Origin: Methanosphaerula palustris E1-9c
GTDB taxonomy: Archaea > Halobacteriota > Methanomicrobia > Methanomicrobiales > Methanospirillaceae
Direction: 5' to 3'
Length of the DNA: 64,000 nucleotides
Assembly (NCBI RefSeq): GCF_000021965.1
Contig: NC_011832.1
Span: 1,798,001-1,862,000 of the forward strand
Each line of letters opens with the position of its first letter. The stretch's first letter is position 1. The translations under genes and the position numbers were made by a program. Shown here in pieces: positions 53,155 through 62,939 of the stretch. The notes under the pieces are model-generated. The model searched no databases. It saw nothing but the letters and a program-made list of their open reading frames with translations, and was not told the DNA's origin.

Positions 53155-54315
53155 TCACCTTAAAATTTTGTTCATATCCGGGGAATTCACGGATGATTTC
53201 TGTTCATCCTCAACAGGGGGGACTGACTGTTTCACCGGAAGGGTGAACCTGAAGACTGCGCCTCCAAGAGGCTGGCCCTCCGCCCAGATCACCCCGCCAT
53301 GACGATGAACGATCCGTTGTACCGTGGCGAGGCCGATCCCGGTTCCGGGGAACTCAGAGATCGGATGGAGCCGATGGAATGGAGCGAACAGGTGTTCGGC
53401 TTGCTCCATATCAAAGCCGGCCCCATTATCCCTGACACCAATGACCTGCTCGCCACCCTGCTCCTCACTGAAGATCTCGATCTCCGCATCGACAGTCTTT
53501 CCAGTATATTTCCATGCGTTCTCGATCAGATTCCAGCAGACACTCTGGAGCAGTGAACGATCCGCCGTGGCCATGATCCCCGGTTCGACCCGCACCCGGA
53601 CCTTCCGTCCCGGATGGGTATGCGTCAGCTCTTCAAGGATCTCGGATGCCATCCTGCTCACATCGATGGATTCATAATGGAGGGTAGTCCTGCTCAGCCG
53701 GGAAAGGAAGAGAAGTTCGATGATCAGGTCATCCATCTTCTTTGCAGCTGCCTGGATCCGGGACAGATACCCCTTTTCATCCTCCCCGAGTTTTTCATCA
53801 CAGAGGTCGAGGAGGATCGAAGTGTAGCCGTCGATGGTCCTGAGCGGCGCCCTGAGATCATGAGAGACCGAGTAACTGAACGCCTCCAGTTCCCTGTTTG
53901 TTGCCGCGAGTTGTGCCTGTTGGGACTTCAACCGCTGCTCCACCCTGTGCCTGGAGAGAACCAGCTGGATCGAGGAATGAAGATCCCGTTCGCCGAACGG
54001 CTTGATCAGGTAACCATACGCTCCGGTCTCCACAGCCCGTGCAATCGTATCATCATCTGCATAGGCAGTCAGATAGATCACCGGAAGGTCATACCGCTCA
54101 TGGATGATCTGTGCTGCCTGGATACCATCCATCCTACCCTGCAGGTGAACATCCATCAAGATGAGATCTGGTACCCGTTTCTCAACCGCAGCGATTGCAT
54201 CATCTCCAGTAGCCACTATCCCGGTGACATTAAAATGAAGGCTCTTCAACCTTTTTTCAATAGACAGGGCGACAATCGCCTCATCTTCCACAATCAGTAC
54301 CGACTCAAATGTCAT
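53155..54315 (-). CDS. Receiver-histidine kinase
   Basis: The 386-residue soluble protein has an N-terminal receiver (VLIVEDEA, Asp55 in [23 protein letters not shown]). A HisKA domain has phospho-acceptor His152 in [16 protein letters not shown], and a HATPase domain has [21 protein letters not shown] and [18 protein letters not shown]. It is the phytochrome-type kinase core common in methanogens. As first gene of an operon with a receiver-receptor and a lone receiver, it is the likely phosphate donor to both. Confidence 0.92.
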   Translation of the reverse strand: MTFESVLIVEDEAIVALSIEKRLKSLHFNVTGIVATGDDAIAAVEKRVPDLILMDVHLQGRMDGIQAAQIIHERYDLPVIYLTAYADDDTIARAVETGAYGYLIKPFGERDLHSSIQLVLSRHRVEQRLKSQQAQLAATNRELEAFSYSVSHDLRAPLRTIDGYTSILLDLCDEKLGEDEKGYLSRIQAAAKKMDDLIIELLFLSRLSRTTLHYESIDVSRMASEILEELTHTHPGRKVRVRVEPGIMATADRSLLQSVCWNLIENAWKYTGKTVDAEIEIFSEEQGGEQVIGVRDNGAGFDMEQAEHLFAPFHRLHPISEFPGTGIGLATVQRIVHRHGGVIWAEGQPLGGAVFRFTLPVKQSVPPVEDEQKSSVNSPDMNKILR

Positions 54316-54923
54316 GTGATTTTAACTCCAGACACCCATGCTCAGAGGAGCGAACTCCACGGTATGCTGATCCAGAAGGTGGACATTGCACCGTTCCCCA
54401 TGGTATCAAGCGTCACCTTCTTTTGGTTGGCAGGATGATGACCTGTTCGATCGTTTAAAATCAGGGGGATGAAGTCCGGAGAGCCGGTTCAGGATCCGAC
54501 AGTGCATAAACCACCTGAGATGAGATAATCAGGCAAAGTTGATTCCAACCTGCCTCAAGGCATCGCCTCTATTATCCACTCATTCATCTGTTCATTTAGG
54601 AGCGTATTAAATCTGTGATCTGTATCTCAATCTGAATTCGACCGGAACAACTGAAAATAGAACCATTCCCTAACCAGATATGACAGCCGACCTGGTGAAG
54701 CAGATCGAACAGAAGATTGGGACCGATCCGAATCCCCTTTGATATGCGCGGCATGGAGACCTGAAACAGTACTTTCCCATGCCCACCCCATCCAGGCAAG
54801 ACCGTTGAGACCGGACGACATCTCATCTCACCTGAGAGATGAATGCAGTCCGGGTCAAGCCAGATGGGAATCGGTATCGCAGTCGTTCCTTCTCACCGAT
54901 CGGTGCTCCTCTCGCCGGGAGTA
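54316..54923. other. 608-base stretch without a recognisable gene
   Basis: Only short frames with no family likeness are present. It contains TGAGATGAGAT at 54516-54526 and its exact reverse complement ATCTCATCTCA at 54820-54830. The hairpin at 54823-54842 lies about 80 bases beyond the cheW stop on the minus strand. The right half may hold the promoter of the receiver-kinase operon, but I see no clear TATA box. Confidence 0.4.
54823..54842. terminator. Stem-loop downstream of cheW
   Basis: TCATCTC and GAGATGA are perfect 7-base arms around a 6-base loop. It has no T-run; it may end or stabilise the receptor-cheW transcript. Confidence 0.3.
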
Positions 54924-55463
54924 CTAAAGGGTATGATGGATCGAACTGAGAAGGTACCTGATATCGATCCAGATGATCAGTTCTGTGATCTCCTTCTCCT
55001 TTATTTTAGTCTTCTTTTTGATGATCCCAATGATGGTGGTGTCCTCAGTCGTGGTCACCCGGGTCTTGTCGACCTGGGTAAGCGAGAACGTCGAGACCGA
55101 CGAGACATCATCGACCATGATACCTACCTTTGACTTGGTGATCCGGTCATCAAGCACGATGATCCTGCACTCTTCGTCCCGGACTTCGATGTCGGCCGGA
55201 ATGTTCATCTGCTGTTTCAGATCGATGATCGTGGTGATCTCACCACGAAGGTCGATGATCCCTTTGATATAGGAAGGAGTGTTGGGGAGTTTTGTGATAT
55301 TGGTATACTCCACCACCTCCCGCACATCGAAGAGATCGATGGCGAAGTGCTCTTTTCCGAGGAGAAACTCGACCACCTGAACGTCACCTGATAGTGCGCC
55401 CGATTTATCTCTTGCCGTTTGCGGCGAGAGGATGTTCCCGGGTTCTGCTGAAGGTTCTGTCAT
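54924..55463 (-). CDS. cheW: Chemotaxis coupling protein CheW
   Basis: The 179-residue protein is a CheW domain after a 28-residue polar N-terminus: VVEFLLGKEHFAIDLFDVREVVE, SYIKGIIDLRGEITTIIDLK and VGIMVDDVSSV. CheW links receptors to a CheA kinase in the array. Its ATG lies 13 bases after the stop of the poly-HAMP receptor, with GAGG 8 bases upstream, so the two are co-expressed. No CheA is encoded in the window, so the partner kinase must be elsewhere or of another type. Confidence 0.94.
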   Translation of the reverse strand: MTEPSAEPGNILSPQTARDKSGALSGDVQVVEFLLGKEHFAIDLFDVREVVEYTNITKLPNTPSYIKGIIDLRGEITTIIDLKQQMNIPADIEVRDEECRIIVLDDRITKSKVGIMVDDVSSVSTFSLTQVDKTRVTTTEDTTIIGIIKKKTKIKEKEITELIIWIDIRYLLSSIHHTL

Positions 55464-55476
55464 CTGTACACCCTCG

Positions 55477-58290
55477 TCATACCGTGAACTTGCTCATCTC
55501 TCTGGCGACGGTATCAGCGATCATATTCACATTCTCGACGATCTTCCGGACCTCGTCGATCGCAGCCGAGGTCTCTTCACTCGCTGCGGCTGCATCGCCG
55601 GCTTCACTGGCAGTGCCTTCAACCAGACTGCCGACTTCGTGAACACTGGCCGTAATCTCCTCGACGGTGGCTGCCTGCTCTTCAGAGGCGCTCGCGACCT
55701 CTTCGACCGAGCGGGTGATCTTCTCGACGTCTGCCACGATTCTATTGAAGACGTTCAGGGTCTCAGAGAGCACTGCAGATCCCTCGCGGACCTCCTTTGA
55801 TGCGGATGCCGTGGCCAAAGCCGCCTTTTCAGACTTGGTCTTGAGCCCCCCGATCATCTCTGCGATCGACTCTGCAGAGGTCCTCGACTCCTGAGCCAGG
55901 GACTTCACCTCGGCTGCAACCACGGCAAACCCACGGCCGGCATCGCCGGCCCGGGCCGCCTCGATGGCCGCGTTCAGAGCGAGCAGGTTGGTCTGGCTGG
56001 CCAAGTCCGAGATCAGACCGACGATCTTTCCAATCTTGTCCATCTCAGCCTTGATTTCGACGATGATCTGGTCCACTTCTGTGGTGGACCGGGTGATCCC
56101 GACCATCCCCTGCTCGGCCTTCCGTGCGAGTTCTGCTCCGTCCTTGGAGAGCGTGTTCGCACCGTTGGCGAGGGTGGCCACGGACTCGGTACTGGCGGTC
56201 ACCTCCTCGACGGCTGCAGAGAGATCCTCCATCGCCTTGAGCACCTGCTCGAGGCCCTGGTTCCCCTTCTCAGCGTTGGAACTGACCTGGCCGGCGTTGT
56301 CGGCGACCTGCTGTGCCCCAGAGACCACCTCCTCAACGCTGGCCGCTGCCTCCTCAGCCGAAGCGGCAAGGTCGGTCACCTGGATATTGATCGCACCGAC
56401 GGCGTTCGTCACCGCGATACCGATACTATCCAGAGAATCCTCAAACCTGACAAAGTCTCCTGCAACCCCCAGACTCCGATCAAACCGGGCTGTGAAGTTA
56501 TACTGGGAGAACTCGTGCGCGACCCGCAGCGCTTCGTTGACCGGCGCAATCACGGCATCGAGTGTCTTGTTGACCCCCTCGATGATCTTCCGGAAGTCGC
56601 CCTGGTGTCTGGTTGCGTCCGCCCGGGTCGCGAGCTTCCCTTCAACTGCTGCCACCGAGAGCATCCCCGCATCCGCGACGAGTGCATTGAGGTTGTCGAT
56701 ACAGTTGTTGATGCTCCTCTGCATCGCGACGATGTCGCCGTTCACCTTGTTGGTTCTCTTCGCAGGAATGTCACCATTACCGATTTTATTATAATAATCT
56801 ATGGCTACATTCAATGGAGCGATGATGGCATCAAGCATCGCATTGACACCCTCCATCATCTTTTTGTTACCGCCCTGGAACTTGGAAGGATCGGCGCGTG
56901 TTGTGAGTTTACCCCCAATTGCAGCCTCTGTCAGCATATCGAGTTCAGTATTCCGCATCACAATCACATCGATCTGCTGATTCAGGTTATGCATCAGAAC
57001 ATTGAAGTCACCCTGATAATCCGCTGTGATCTTTTCAGGTGCGATCCCTGCGCTGATCTTGGCAACAAAATCGGCAGCGATATTCAATGGTCCGATGACC
57101 GCATCGAGGGTCTGATTGAATCCCTCGATGATCTTCCCGTAGTCGCCCTTATGTTTTGTTGCGTCCGCCCTTATCGAGAGTTTGCCTTCAACGGCCGCTT
57201 CAGCAAGCATCCCCGCATCGTTGATGAGGCCATTGATCGCCAGCTGCGCCTCCCGCAGGTTCTCATTCATCTTCACAAAATCATCATGCTCTGCCTGGGT
57301 GAATTTATCAGCCGGCTTGACGGCCAGATTGAAGTTGAGGTTTCCTTCTGCAAGCAGAGTGAGATTGGTGGCCATCCGGTCCACCTCGGCCTTGATGAAG
57401 TCACGGACCGCAATGACCGAAGTGAGATCCTCCACGACTTCAACATATCCAATCTGGTTACCATCCTGGTCGCGAAGGGACGAGGTGGTCTGTTTGCCAT
57501 TCATATCGCCCCAGACGAAGTAACTCTCGGTGACCCCCTTGTGCAGCTGCCGGATCCCACACCCATCGGTGTTGCATATCGTCGCATTGGCAGTGGAGCA
57601 GGGCAGCCCCATAGAGGAGTCGCGGTTTTTAATTGTCCCCTGCTGGATCAACGTCTTCTCAAAGGCCGCATTCATCAGCGTCCACTTCATATCCATATCA
57701 GTGACATGGATCGGGAACGGCACCGCGTCGATGATCGCCTTGTACCAGTTGTTCTTCGCCACAAAGATGTCGAGGAGGTTGTTGATCCCATCGGCCATCT
57801 TCTTGAAGTCACCGGTATGAAAGGCCGGGTCCGTTCGTGCTGAAAAGTCCCCTTTTTCCACCTTCTTCGTGACGTTGACAATATCGGCGACTGCCTTCTT
57901 CTGTCCGGTCACTTCAGGGAAGTACTCGATTGCACCGATCACCTTTCCAGAACTGTCAGTCAGGGGTGCACCGGTCACATTGATGACCACATCCCCCATG
58001 GTGATCTCAACACTATAATTGATCCCCTTCTCCATCGCAATCCTGCACGGACACTCAGGGGTGTTGCAGTTTGGAGAGCGATAGAGGTCAGAGCACTTCT
58101 TGCCGATGATATCGTCCCGCTTTTTTCCTAGAAGCGTAGCTGCAGCCTCGTTCGTATAAAGAATCCGGTAATCTGTACCGATCACATGCATCGGAACGGG
58201 TATTCGGTCAAGCCCCTGAGTGAGGAGCGCCATCGTAGTTGGATCAGGTCCCAACGATCCAGATGAATTGTCCACGCTTTGCGGAGACAT
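55477..58290 (-). CDS. Soluble poly-HAMP chemoreceptor with two cysteine-rich PAS domains
   Basis: The 937-residue protein has PAS 1 (about 20-125) with [20 protein letters not shown], a HAMP-like unit, and PAS 2 (about 180-285) with [19 protein letters not shown]. At least four HAMP-like units follow (about 290-620), three of which share EGKLxxRADAT and (I/M)(I/M)EGxNxxLDAVI. The MCP hairpin (about 640-937) has tip sequence [19 protein letters not shown]. No membrane segment is seen. The paired cysteine clusters suggest a metal, haem or redox sensor. ATG 58290 is chosen because GGAG lies 8 bases upstream; a GTG three codons earlier overlaps that site. Confidence 0.92.
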   Translation of the reverse strand: MSPQSVDNSSGSLGPDPTTMALLTQGLDRIPVPMHVIGTDYRILYTNEAAATLLGKKRDDIIGKKCSDLYRSPNCNTPECPCRIAMEKGINYSVEITMGDVVINVTGAPLTDSSGKVIGAIEYFPEVTGQKKAVADIVNVTKKVEKGDFSARTDPAFHTGDFKKMADGINNLLDIFVAKNNWYKAIIDAVPFPIHVTDMDMKWTLMNAAFEKTLIQQGTIKNRDSSMGLPCSTANATICNTDGCGIRQLHKGVTESYFVWGDMNGKQTTSSLRDQDGNQIGYVEVVEDLTSVIAVRDFIKAEVDRMATNLTLLAEGNLNFNLAVKPADKFTQAEHDDFVKMNENLREAQLAINGLINDAGMLAEAAVEGKLSIRADATKHKGDYGKIIEGFNQTLDAVIGPLNIAADFVAKISAGIAPEKITADYQGDFNVLMHNLNQQIDVIVMRNTELDMLTEAAIGGKLTTRADPSKFQGGNKKMMEGVNAMLDAIIAPLNVAIDYYNKIGNGDIPAKRTNKVNGDIVAMQRSINNCIDNLNALVADAGMLSVAAVEGKLATRADATRHQGDFRKIIEGVNKTLDAVIAPVNEALRVAHEFSQYNFTARFDRSLGVAGDFVRFEDSLDSIGIAVTNAVGAINIQVTDLAASAEEAAASVEEVVSGAQQVADNAGQVSSNAEKGNQGLEQVLKAMEDLSAAVEEVTASTESVATLANGANTLSKDGAELARKAEQGMVGITRSTTEVDQIIVEIKAEMDKIGKIVGLISDLASQTNLLALNAAIEAARAGDAGRGFAVVAAEVKSLAQESRTSAESIAEMIGGLKTKSEKAALATASASKEVREGSAVLSETLNVFNRIVADVEKITRSVEEVASASEEQAATVEEITASVHEVGSLVEGTASEAGDAAAASEETSAAIDEVRKIVENVNMIADTVAREMSKFTV

Positions 58291-58473
58291 GTCAGGCACT
58301 CCTGCTGAAAAAATCTAACAGCATTCCAGATCTTCCTGCATACCACATATTCAAACCCGGAACGACCTCGCCGATCCAGGACTCCCTCACTCCTCTGAAG
58401 ATTCTCATGATATTCCCTACTGAGTGCACATCTGCTATGCAGATCCGCATCATCTATCCAGTAGGAGGGTCTT

Positions 58474-58484
58474 GTATATAAATT
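58474..58484. promoter_or_regulatory. Shared TATA-like element between the divergent receptor and winged-helix genes
   Basis: TTGTATATAAATT reads as a TATA box on both strands. It lies about 115 bases before the ATG at 58595 and about 190 before the receptor ATG at 58290. TTGCA and TGCAA arms (58495-58520) follow on the plus side. Confidence 0.45.
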
Positions 58485-58594
58485 AATTCTGTCGCATTGC
58501 AAATATGCTAATCACTATGCAAGGCATAAATACCCGGAGCAGACTATGTTTAAGATATATTATAACCCGGAGGTTAACAGGACGTGAAGAAGGT

Positions 58595-60202
58595 ATGATC
58601 TCGGTAAAACAGAACCTGGCATCCATCAAGGAAGTCCTGAAGAAGAACCCGCGGGGACTTTCCATAACTGATATCTCACGGGAACTGAGCCTGAACAGGA
58701 ATTCCGTGGCAAAATATGTCAATATGTTGATGGTCTCAGGCGACATTGAAATGAGATCCTTCGCTGCGGCGAAGGTATATTTTCTATCAGATCGGGTACC
58801 GATCTCAACGATGCTCGATTACGCATCAGATATGATCGTCGTGCTCAACAGTGAACTGAAGATCCTGCAGGCAAACGACAACTTTCTGACCTTCACTGGA
58901 AAGAAGCCGCAACAACTGCAAGGTCGCTCCCTCAGTTCCCTCAATCTGACCATTCTCAAGGAGACACCATTGCTCAACTGGATCGTCAATGCTCTGCATG
59001 GAATGTCATACAGCGATGAGATCGAATGGAAGATTGACGAACGATCCATCTCATTTCAGATTAAACTGATCCCAACGGTCTTTGAGAATGGCGGCGCAGG
59101 GGTGACTCTGGTCTTCGAGGACATCACCGAGAAGAAAGAGGCGGTGGCGGCTCTAAAGCAGAGTGAAGCACGCTATCGGGCCATCGTCGAGGAGCAGACA
59201 GATCTGATCTGCAGGTTTCTTCCAGACGGCACGCTGACATTTGCAAATAATGCCTACTGCACCTTCTTCAATATGGCAAAAGAGGAATTGATCGGGCATT
59301 CCTTCAAACCGATAATTCAGAACAGCGAGCAGAGGAGATTGAACCAGTTCGTCGATGACATCACACAGGAATGTCCGGTGTTGACACTTGATGAACAGGT
59401 GATCCGTCCAGATGGTGAGGAGGTTTGGCTTCAGTGGACCAATCGGGCGTTATTCGATGATTCAGGGAACATGGTCGAGTACCAGGCCGTCGGAAGGGAG
59501 ATCACAGAACTGAAACATACCGAAGAACAGCTCAAGCAGGCCCTGAAAGAGAAGGAAGATCTGATAGAATCGGTGGGAAACCGGACACGAGGAATGTTTC
59601 AACTTATCCAGAGCCTCTTCGATCTTCAGAAACAGTACTGTACCATTGCTACCGATCTCGGAATCATCAGAGAATCCCAGAACAGAATCGCCGCCCTAGC
59701 CCTGATCCATGAAGTGCTTGAGGAGTCTGCCGATCCCGAGCATATCCCGATCAGAGACTATACACAACGACTGGTCGAACTGATCTTCTCCACATATATT
59801 CACGATACAGAACAGGTGACAGTCGATCAGAAGATCGAAGATGGACTGATCCAGACCGATATTGCCGTTCCCTACGGTCTGATCCTCACCGAACTGCTGA
59901 CCAATTCATTTCTCTGGGGATTCCCGGAGGGAAGGCGAGGAACCATGACGATCGAGGTGGCCTGTCAGGACAGGTCGACCATCCTGACCATCAGCGACGA
60001 TGGCGTGGGCATCCCAGACGATCTCGATCCTGCCAGGTCGGATACGTTCGGACTCGACCTGGTATATGCCCTGACTAGACAACTGGGTGGAACCCTTGAT
60101 CTACAGAGGAAGAACGGTACCTCATTCAGGATCACCATCCCAGACCCGGTCAGGAATCACGACCAGAATATCCCTCCCCAGATCTCAATCAGATCATTTT
60201 AA
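58595..60202 (+). CDS. Winged-helix-PAS-PAS-kinase-like protein with missing acceptor histidine
   Basis: The 535-residue protein begins with a winged helix-turn-helix (LASIKEVLKKNPRGLSITDISRELSLNRNSVAKYV, in part). Two PAS domains follow (about 80-185 and 200-310), then a HisKA_2/HWE-type dimerisation region and a HATPase domain (LTELLTNSFLWGF, ISDDGVGIPDD, GLDLVYALTRQLGG). In the dimerisation region, EIHHRVKNN-type sequence is replaced by ESVGNRTRGM, so the usual phospho-acceptor histidine is absent. It may be a ligand- and ATP-controlled DNA-binding protein. It is divergent from the receptor-cheW operon. The frame is open to an ATG at 58505. Confidence 0.85.
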   Translation: MISVKQNLASIKEVLKKNPRGLSITDISRELSLNRNSVAKYVNMLMVSGDIEMRSFAAAKVYFLSDRVPISTMLDYASDMIVVLNSELKILQANDNFLTFTGKKPQQLQGRSLSSLNLTILKETPLLNWIVNALHGMSYSDEIEWKIDERSISFQIKLIPTVFENGGAGVTLVFEDITEKKEAVAALKQSEARYRAIVEEQTDLICRFLPDGTLTFANNAYCTFFNMAKEELIGHSFKPIIQNSEQRRLNQFVDDITQECPVLTLDEQVIRPDGEEVWLQWTNRALFDDSGNMVEYQAVGREITELKHTEEQLKQALKEKEDLIESVGNRTRGMFQLIQSLFDLQKQYCTIATDLGIIRESQNRIAALALIHEVLEESADPEHIPIRDYTQRLVELIFSTYIHDTEQVTVDQKIEDGLIQTDIAVPYGLILTELLTNSFLWGFPEGRRGTMTIEVACQDRSTILTISDDGVGIPDDLDPARSDTFGLDLVYALTRQLGGTLDLQRKNGTSFRITIPDPVRNHDQNIPPQISIRSF

Positions 60203-60232
60203 TCCCACCAGGATGAACATACAGAGTATATA

Positions 60233-60589
60233 ATGTCCAGAAGTCGCGCATCCCTCCTGATCTTGCTCATCCCGGTGATACTGTTGACTGTTCTCTCCGG
60301 ATGCATGACCACAGAATTCGGTACCATCTCCTATACCCCGGGCGCGCTGCATCTGAATGTCAGTGGTGCAGAGAACAGAACCGACGCTGTGTTGCAGGTG
60401 ACCGTCTATGCTCTCCAGGATCTCCAGCAGCAAGAGATCTACAAACAGGCAGATTACATCTCCGTGAAGAAAGGAGAGAACAGTTACACCGAGTCCATGA
60501 CCTTAGACCCCGGTTCCTACCGGGTCTACCTGTACCTGACCTATGGGAATGAACGAAAGGCCGCGGTGATCCGGGATCTGAAGGTCTGA
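60233..60589 (+). CDS. Small lipoprotein
   Basis: The 118-residue protein has a signal sequence ending in a lipobox (LLIPVILLTVLSGC), so Cys23 or so would carry the lipid. The rest is a beta-rich domain of about 95 residues (TISYTPGALHLNVSG, LDPGSYRVYLYLTYGN). I recognise no family. It ends 2 bases before the adenine deaminase start, suggesting co-expression, though the two functions have no obvious link. Confidence 0.7.
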   Translation: MSRSRASLLILLIPVILLTVLSGCMTTEFGTISYTPGALHLNVSGAENRTDAVLQVTVYALQDLQQQEIYKQADYISVKKGENSYTESMTLDPGSYRVYLYLTYGNERKAAVIRDLKV

Positions 60590-60591
60590 TC

Positions 60592-62295
60592 ATGGATCGG
60601 TTGATCGCCGCTGCCAGAGGGGAGGTCCCGGCAGATCTCCTCTTCACGGACGCCGAACTCTTCAACCCGTTCACCTGTTCCTGGGAGTCGACCTCGTTTG
60701 GGGTGAAGGACGGGATTGTCCTTGGAACTGGTCTGTTTCATGCCCGTCAGACCTGCAGCCTGAAGCATGCCCGGGTGGTGCCCGGGCTGATCGATGCCCA
60801 TGTGCATGTCGAAAGTTCGCTGCTGACCCCCTATGAGTACGCTCGCCTGGTCTCCAGCCACGGAACGACGACAGTGATCGCAGATCCCCACGAGATCGCC
60901 AATGTCCTGGGCAGTGCCGGGATCCGGTACATGCTCGCTGCACGGCCGGCCCTTTCGATCGATCTGCTGATCATGCTCCCCTCCTGCGTCCCGGCCACGC
61001 CCGACGACCTTGGAGGAGCCGTATTGAATGCCGGCGATCTCAAACCGTTCCTGGACCTGGACGGGGTCGTCGGTATCGGGGAGATGATGAACGTGCCCGG
61101 CGTCATCGGCAACGACCCGGAGGTCACGCGGAAATGTGCACTCTCCCCGATCGTCGACGGCCATGCCCCCCTCCTCTCCGGCCATTCGCTGGATGCCTAT
61201 GTCCTCGCCGGGATACAGAGCGACCATGAATGTACCTCAGCAGGGGAGGCGAGGGAACGGCTCGACAGGGGGATGTATCTGTACCTCCGGGAGGGATCCA
61301 CCGAGCAGAATCTGAAGGCCCTGGCCAGCGTGGTCTCCCGATGCACGGTTTCTCGCTGCTCGTTCGCCACCGACGACCGGCATGCCGACCTGCTGGCGAA
61401 GGCCGGGCATATCGACGATTGCATCAGAAAGGCGGTCGAGTACGGTGTCGATCCGGACGATGCGATCAGGATGGCCACCCTCTCGCCAGCCGAACGGTTC
61501 AGGCTCATCGACCGGGGGGCACTGGCGCCGGGCCGGCGGGCCGATTTCTGTGTACTGGAGAAGGGATCGGTCTTTACAGTTCGGCAGACCTTCCGGGGGG
61601 GACGGACGGCCGATGCAGAGGGCCGGGAGATGCCGCCGATGCCGCACCCGGTCAGGACGTACGCCTGCACAGCACCCGACCGGCACGACCTGGCGATCAG
61701 GGCCGATGGTCCCTGCCGGGTTATCGGCCTCGTCCCCGGGCAGATCCTGACCGATTCATTGATCCTCTCCCCCACAGCAGGCATCGTCCCCGATCTCGAC
61801 GAGGACCTGCTGAAGGTCGTAGTCTGCGATGCCTATCGGGGATCGCGGTATGGTGTCGGCCTGGTACACGGGTTCGGATTTACGAGCGGAGCCATCGCGA
61901 CGAGTGTCGCCCACGATGCCCACAACATCATCGCCGTGGGGACCTCGGACCAGGAGATCACCAGGGCGATCGATCAGGTGATCGGTGCCCATGGAGCTCT
62001 CGCCGCCGTCCTCAAGGAGAGAACGGCGGTTCTCCCGCTGGAGTGTGCCGGGCTGATGTCGGTTCTCCCCTACCAGCAGGTGGTGGCCGACCTCGATCTG
62101 GTCAACGACCTGGCAACCGATATGGGGGGGATCTGCGACCCGTTCATGTACCTCTCGTTTCTGGGTCTGCCGGTGATCCCGCATCTCCGGATCACCCCCG
62201 GAGGGCTCTTCGATGTCGATGCGCAGCATCCGGTTCCCCTTCGATATATCGAAGGGGATGAATGGACTGATCAGATATCTGAAAAAAGAGAATAA
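60592..62295 (+). CDS. ade: Adenine deaminase
   Basis: The enzyme converts adenine to hypoxanthine in purine salvage. The 567-residue amidohydrolase has the metal motif LIDAHVHVESS, ADPHEIANVLG, DGHAPLLSGHSLDAY, CSFATDDRH and the C-terminal GFGFTSGAIATSVAHDAHN and PLECAGLMSVLP, all typical of bacterial/archaeal Ade. The length is normal. It follows the lipoprotein by 2 bases and faces a convergent methyltransferase gene. A slightly higher GC content than the sensor region is visible. Confidence 0.94.
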   Translation: MDRLIAAARGEVPADLLFTDAELFNPFTCSWESTSFGVKDGIVLGTGLFHARQTCSLKHARVVPGLIDAHVHVESSLLTPYEYARLVSSHGTTTVIADPHEIANVLGSAGIRYMLAARPALSIDLLIMLPSCVPATPDDLGGAVLNAGDLKPFLDLDGVVGIGEMMNVPGVIGNDPEVTRKCALSPIVDGHAPLLSGHSLDAYVLAGIQSDHECTSAGEARERLDRGMYLYLREGSTEQNLKALASVVSRCTVSRCSFATDDRHADLLAKAGHIDDCIRKAVEYGVDPDDAIRMATLSPAERFRLIDRGALAPGRRADFCVLEKGSVFTVRQTFRGGRTADAEGREMPPMPHPVRTYACTAPDRHDLAIRADGPCRVIGLVPGQILTDSLILSPTAGIVPDLDEDLLKVVVCDAYRGSRYGVGLVHGFGFTSGAIATSVAHDAHNIIAVGTSDQEITRAIDQVIGAHGALAAVLKERTAVLPLECAGLMSVLPYQQVVADLDLVNDLATDMGGICDPFMYLSFLGLPVIPHLRITPGGLFDVDAQHPVPLRYIEGDEWTDQISEKRE

Positions 62296-62300
62296 TCAGA

Positions 62301-62939
62301 TCAGGGCTTCTGAAATGTGGCCAGCACCTCGGCCCTGACCAGGGGTTCTCCCCGGACTGGCATCGTCCAGCGGTGGGTGGTGACGAACCGGGGGATCATA
62401 CCGCTAAAGAGCGAGGCCACCTCCTCTTCCATGAAATAATGGGTGAGGATCCCGTTTCCCCGAAGATAGGTATCCTCCTCAACCCGGGCCCCTTTCCCTG
62501 CTCTGAGGTCCTCGCAGCTGAATCCCCGGAAGAAGAGGTCTCCGCCGGACCGGATCACATCTCGACACGCAGCCGCAAGCACCGCCCGATCGCCGGACCG
62601 GAGGTGCCCGGCCACATGATAGAGGATCACGGCGTCGAACGAGCCGGCCCGAAACGGAAGAGAACGGCCGTCGGCCACCAGCAGATCTGCCCGGAGACCC
62701 TGCCTGACCTGGACCTGTGCGAGAGAGATTGCCGATGGGGAAAGGTCGAATGCGGTGATCTCCACTCCCCGGGTCGCCAGGGCAGCCAGGTTCTTTCCGT
62801 CACCGCACCCGACCTCCAGTACCTTCATCCCCCCCAGGAAGGGAGGGATCCCCTGGGGGGTTCCCCCCCAGAGTCGACCCTTGCACTGGTATTCCCGGTC
62901 CCACGCCACCCCCGATCGGGTCAACATCTCCTTCACCAT
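62301..62939 (-). CDS. SAM-dependent methyltransferase (class I)
   Basis: The 212-residue protein has the SAM motif VLEVGCGDGKNLAALA, ITAFDLSPSAI (acidic residue after strand 2), VADGRSLPFRAGSFDAVILY and a carboxy part LVRAEVLATFQ. The N-terminus WDREYQCKGRLWGG resembles the small tellurite-resistance/biotin-type methyltransferases. The substrate is unknown. Its ATG shares one base with the stop codon of the preceding small gene (TGATG), so the two are translated together. Confidence 0.85.
   Translation of the reverse strand: MVKEMLTRSGVAWDREYQCKGRLWGGTPQGIPPFLGGMKVLEVGCGDGKNLAALATRGVEITAFDLSPSAISLAQVQVRQGLRADLLVADGRSLPFRAGSFDAVILYHVAGHLRSGDRAVLAAACRDVIRSGGDLFFRGFSCEDLRAGKGARVEEDTYLRGNGILTHYFMEEEVASLFSGMIPRFVTTHRWTMPVRGEPLVRAEVLATFQKP

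Noticed and set aside
54596-54826. 76-codon minus-strand frame in the chemosensory gap
   Set aside because: No ribosome site, no family likeness; could be part of a decayed gene but cannot be shown.
56515-57843. 442-codon plus-strand frame opposite the poly-HAMP receptor
   Set aside because: Antisense of a well-supported receptor gene; rich in histidine and arginine as expected from a shadow frame.
61230-62261. 343-codon plus-strand frame within adenine deaminase
   Set aside because: Same strand, other frame, in a GC-rich gene; arginine/proline-rich with no motifs, while Ade motifs are complete.
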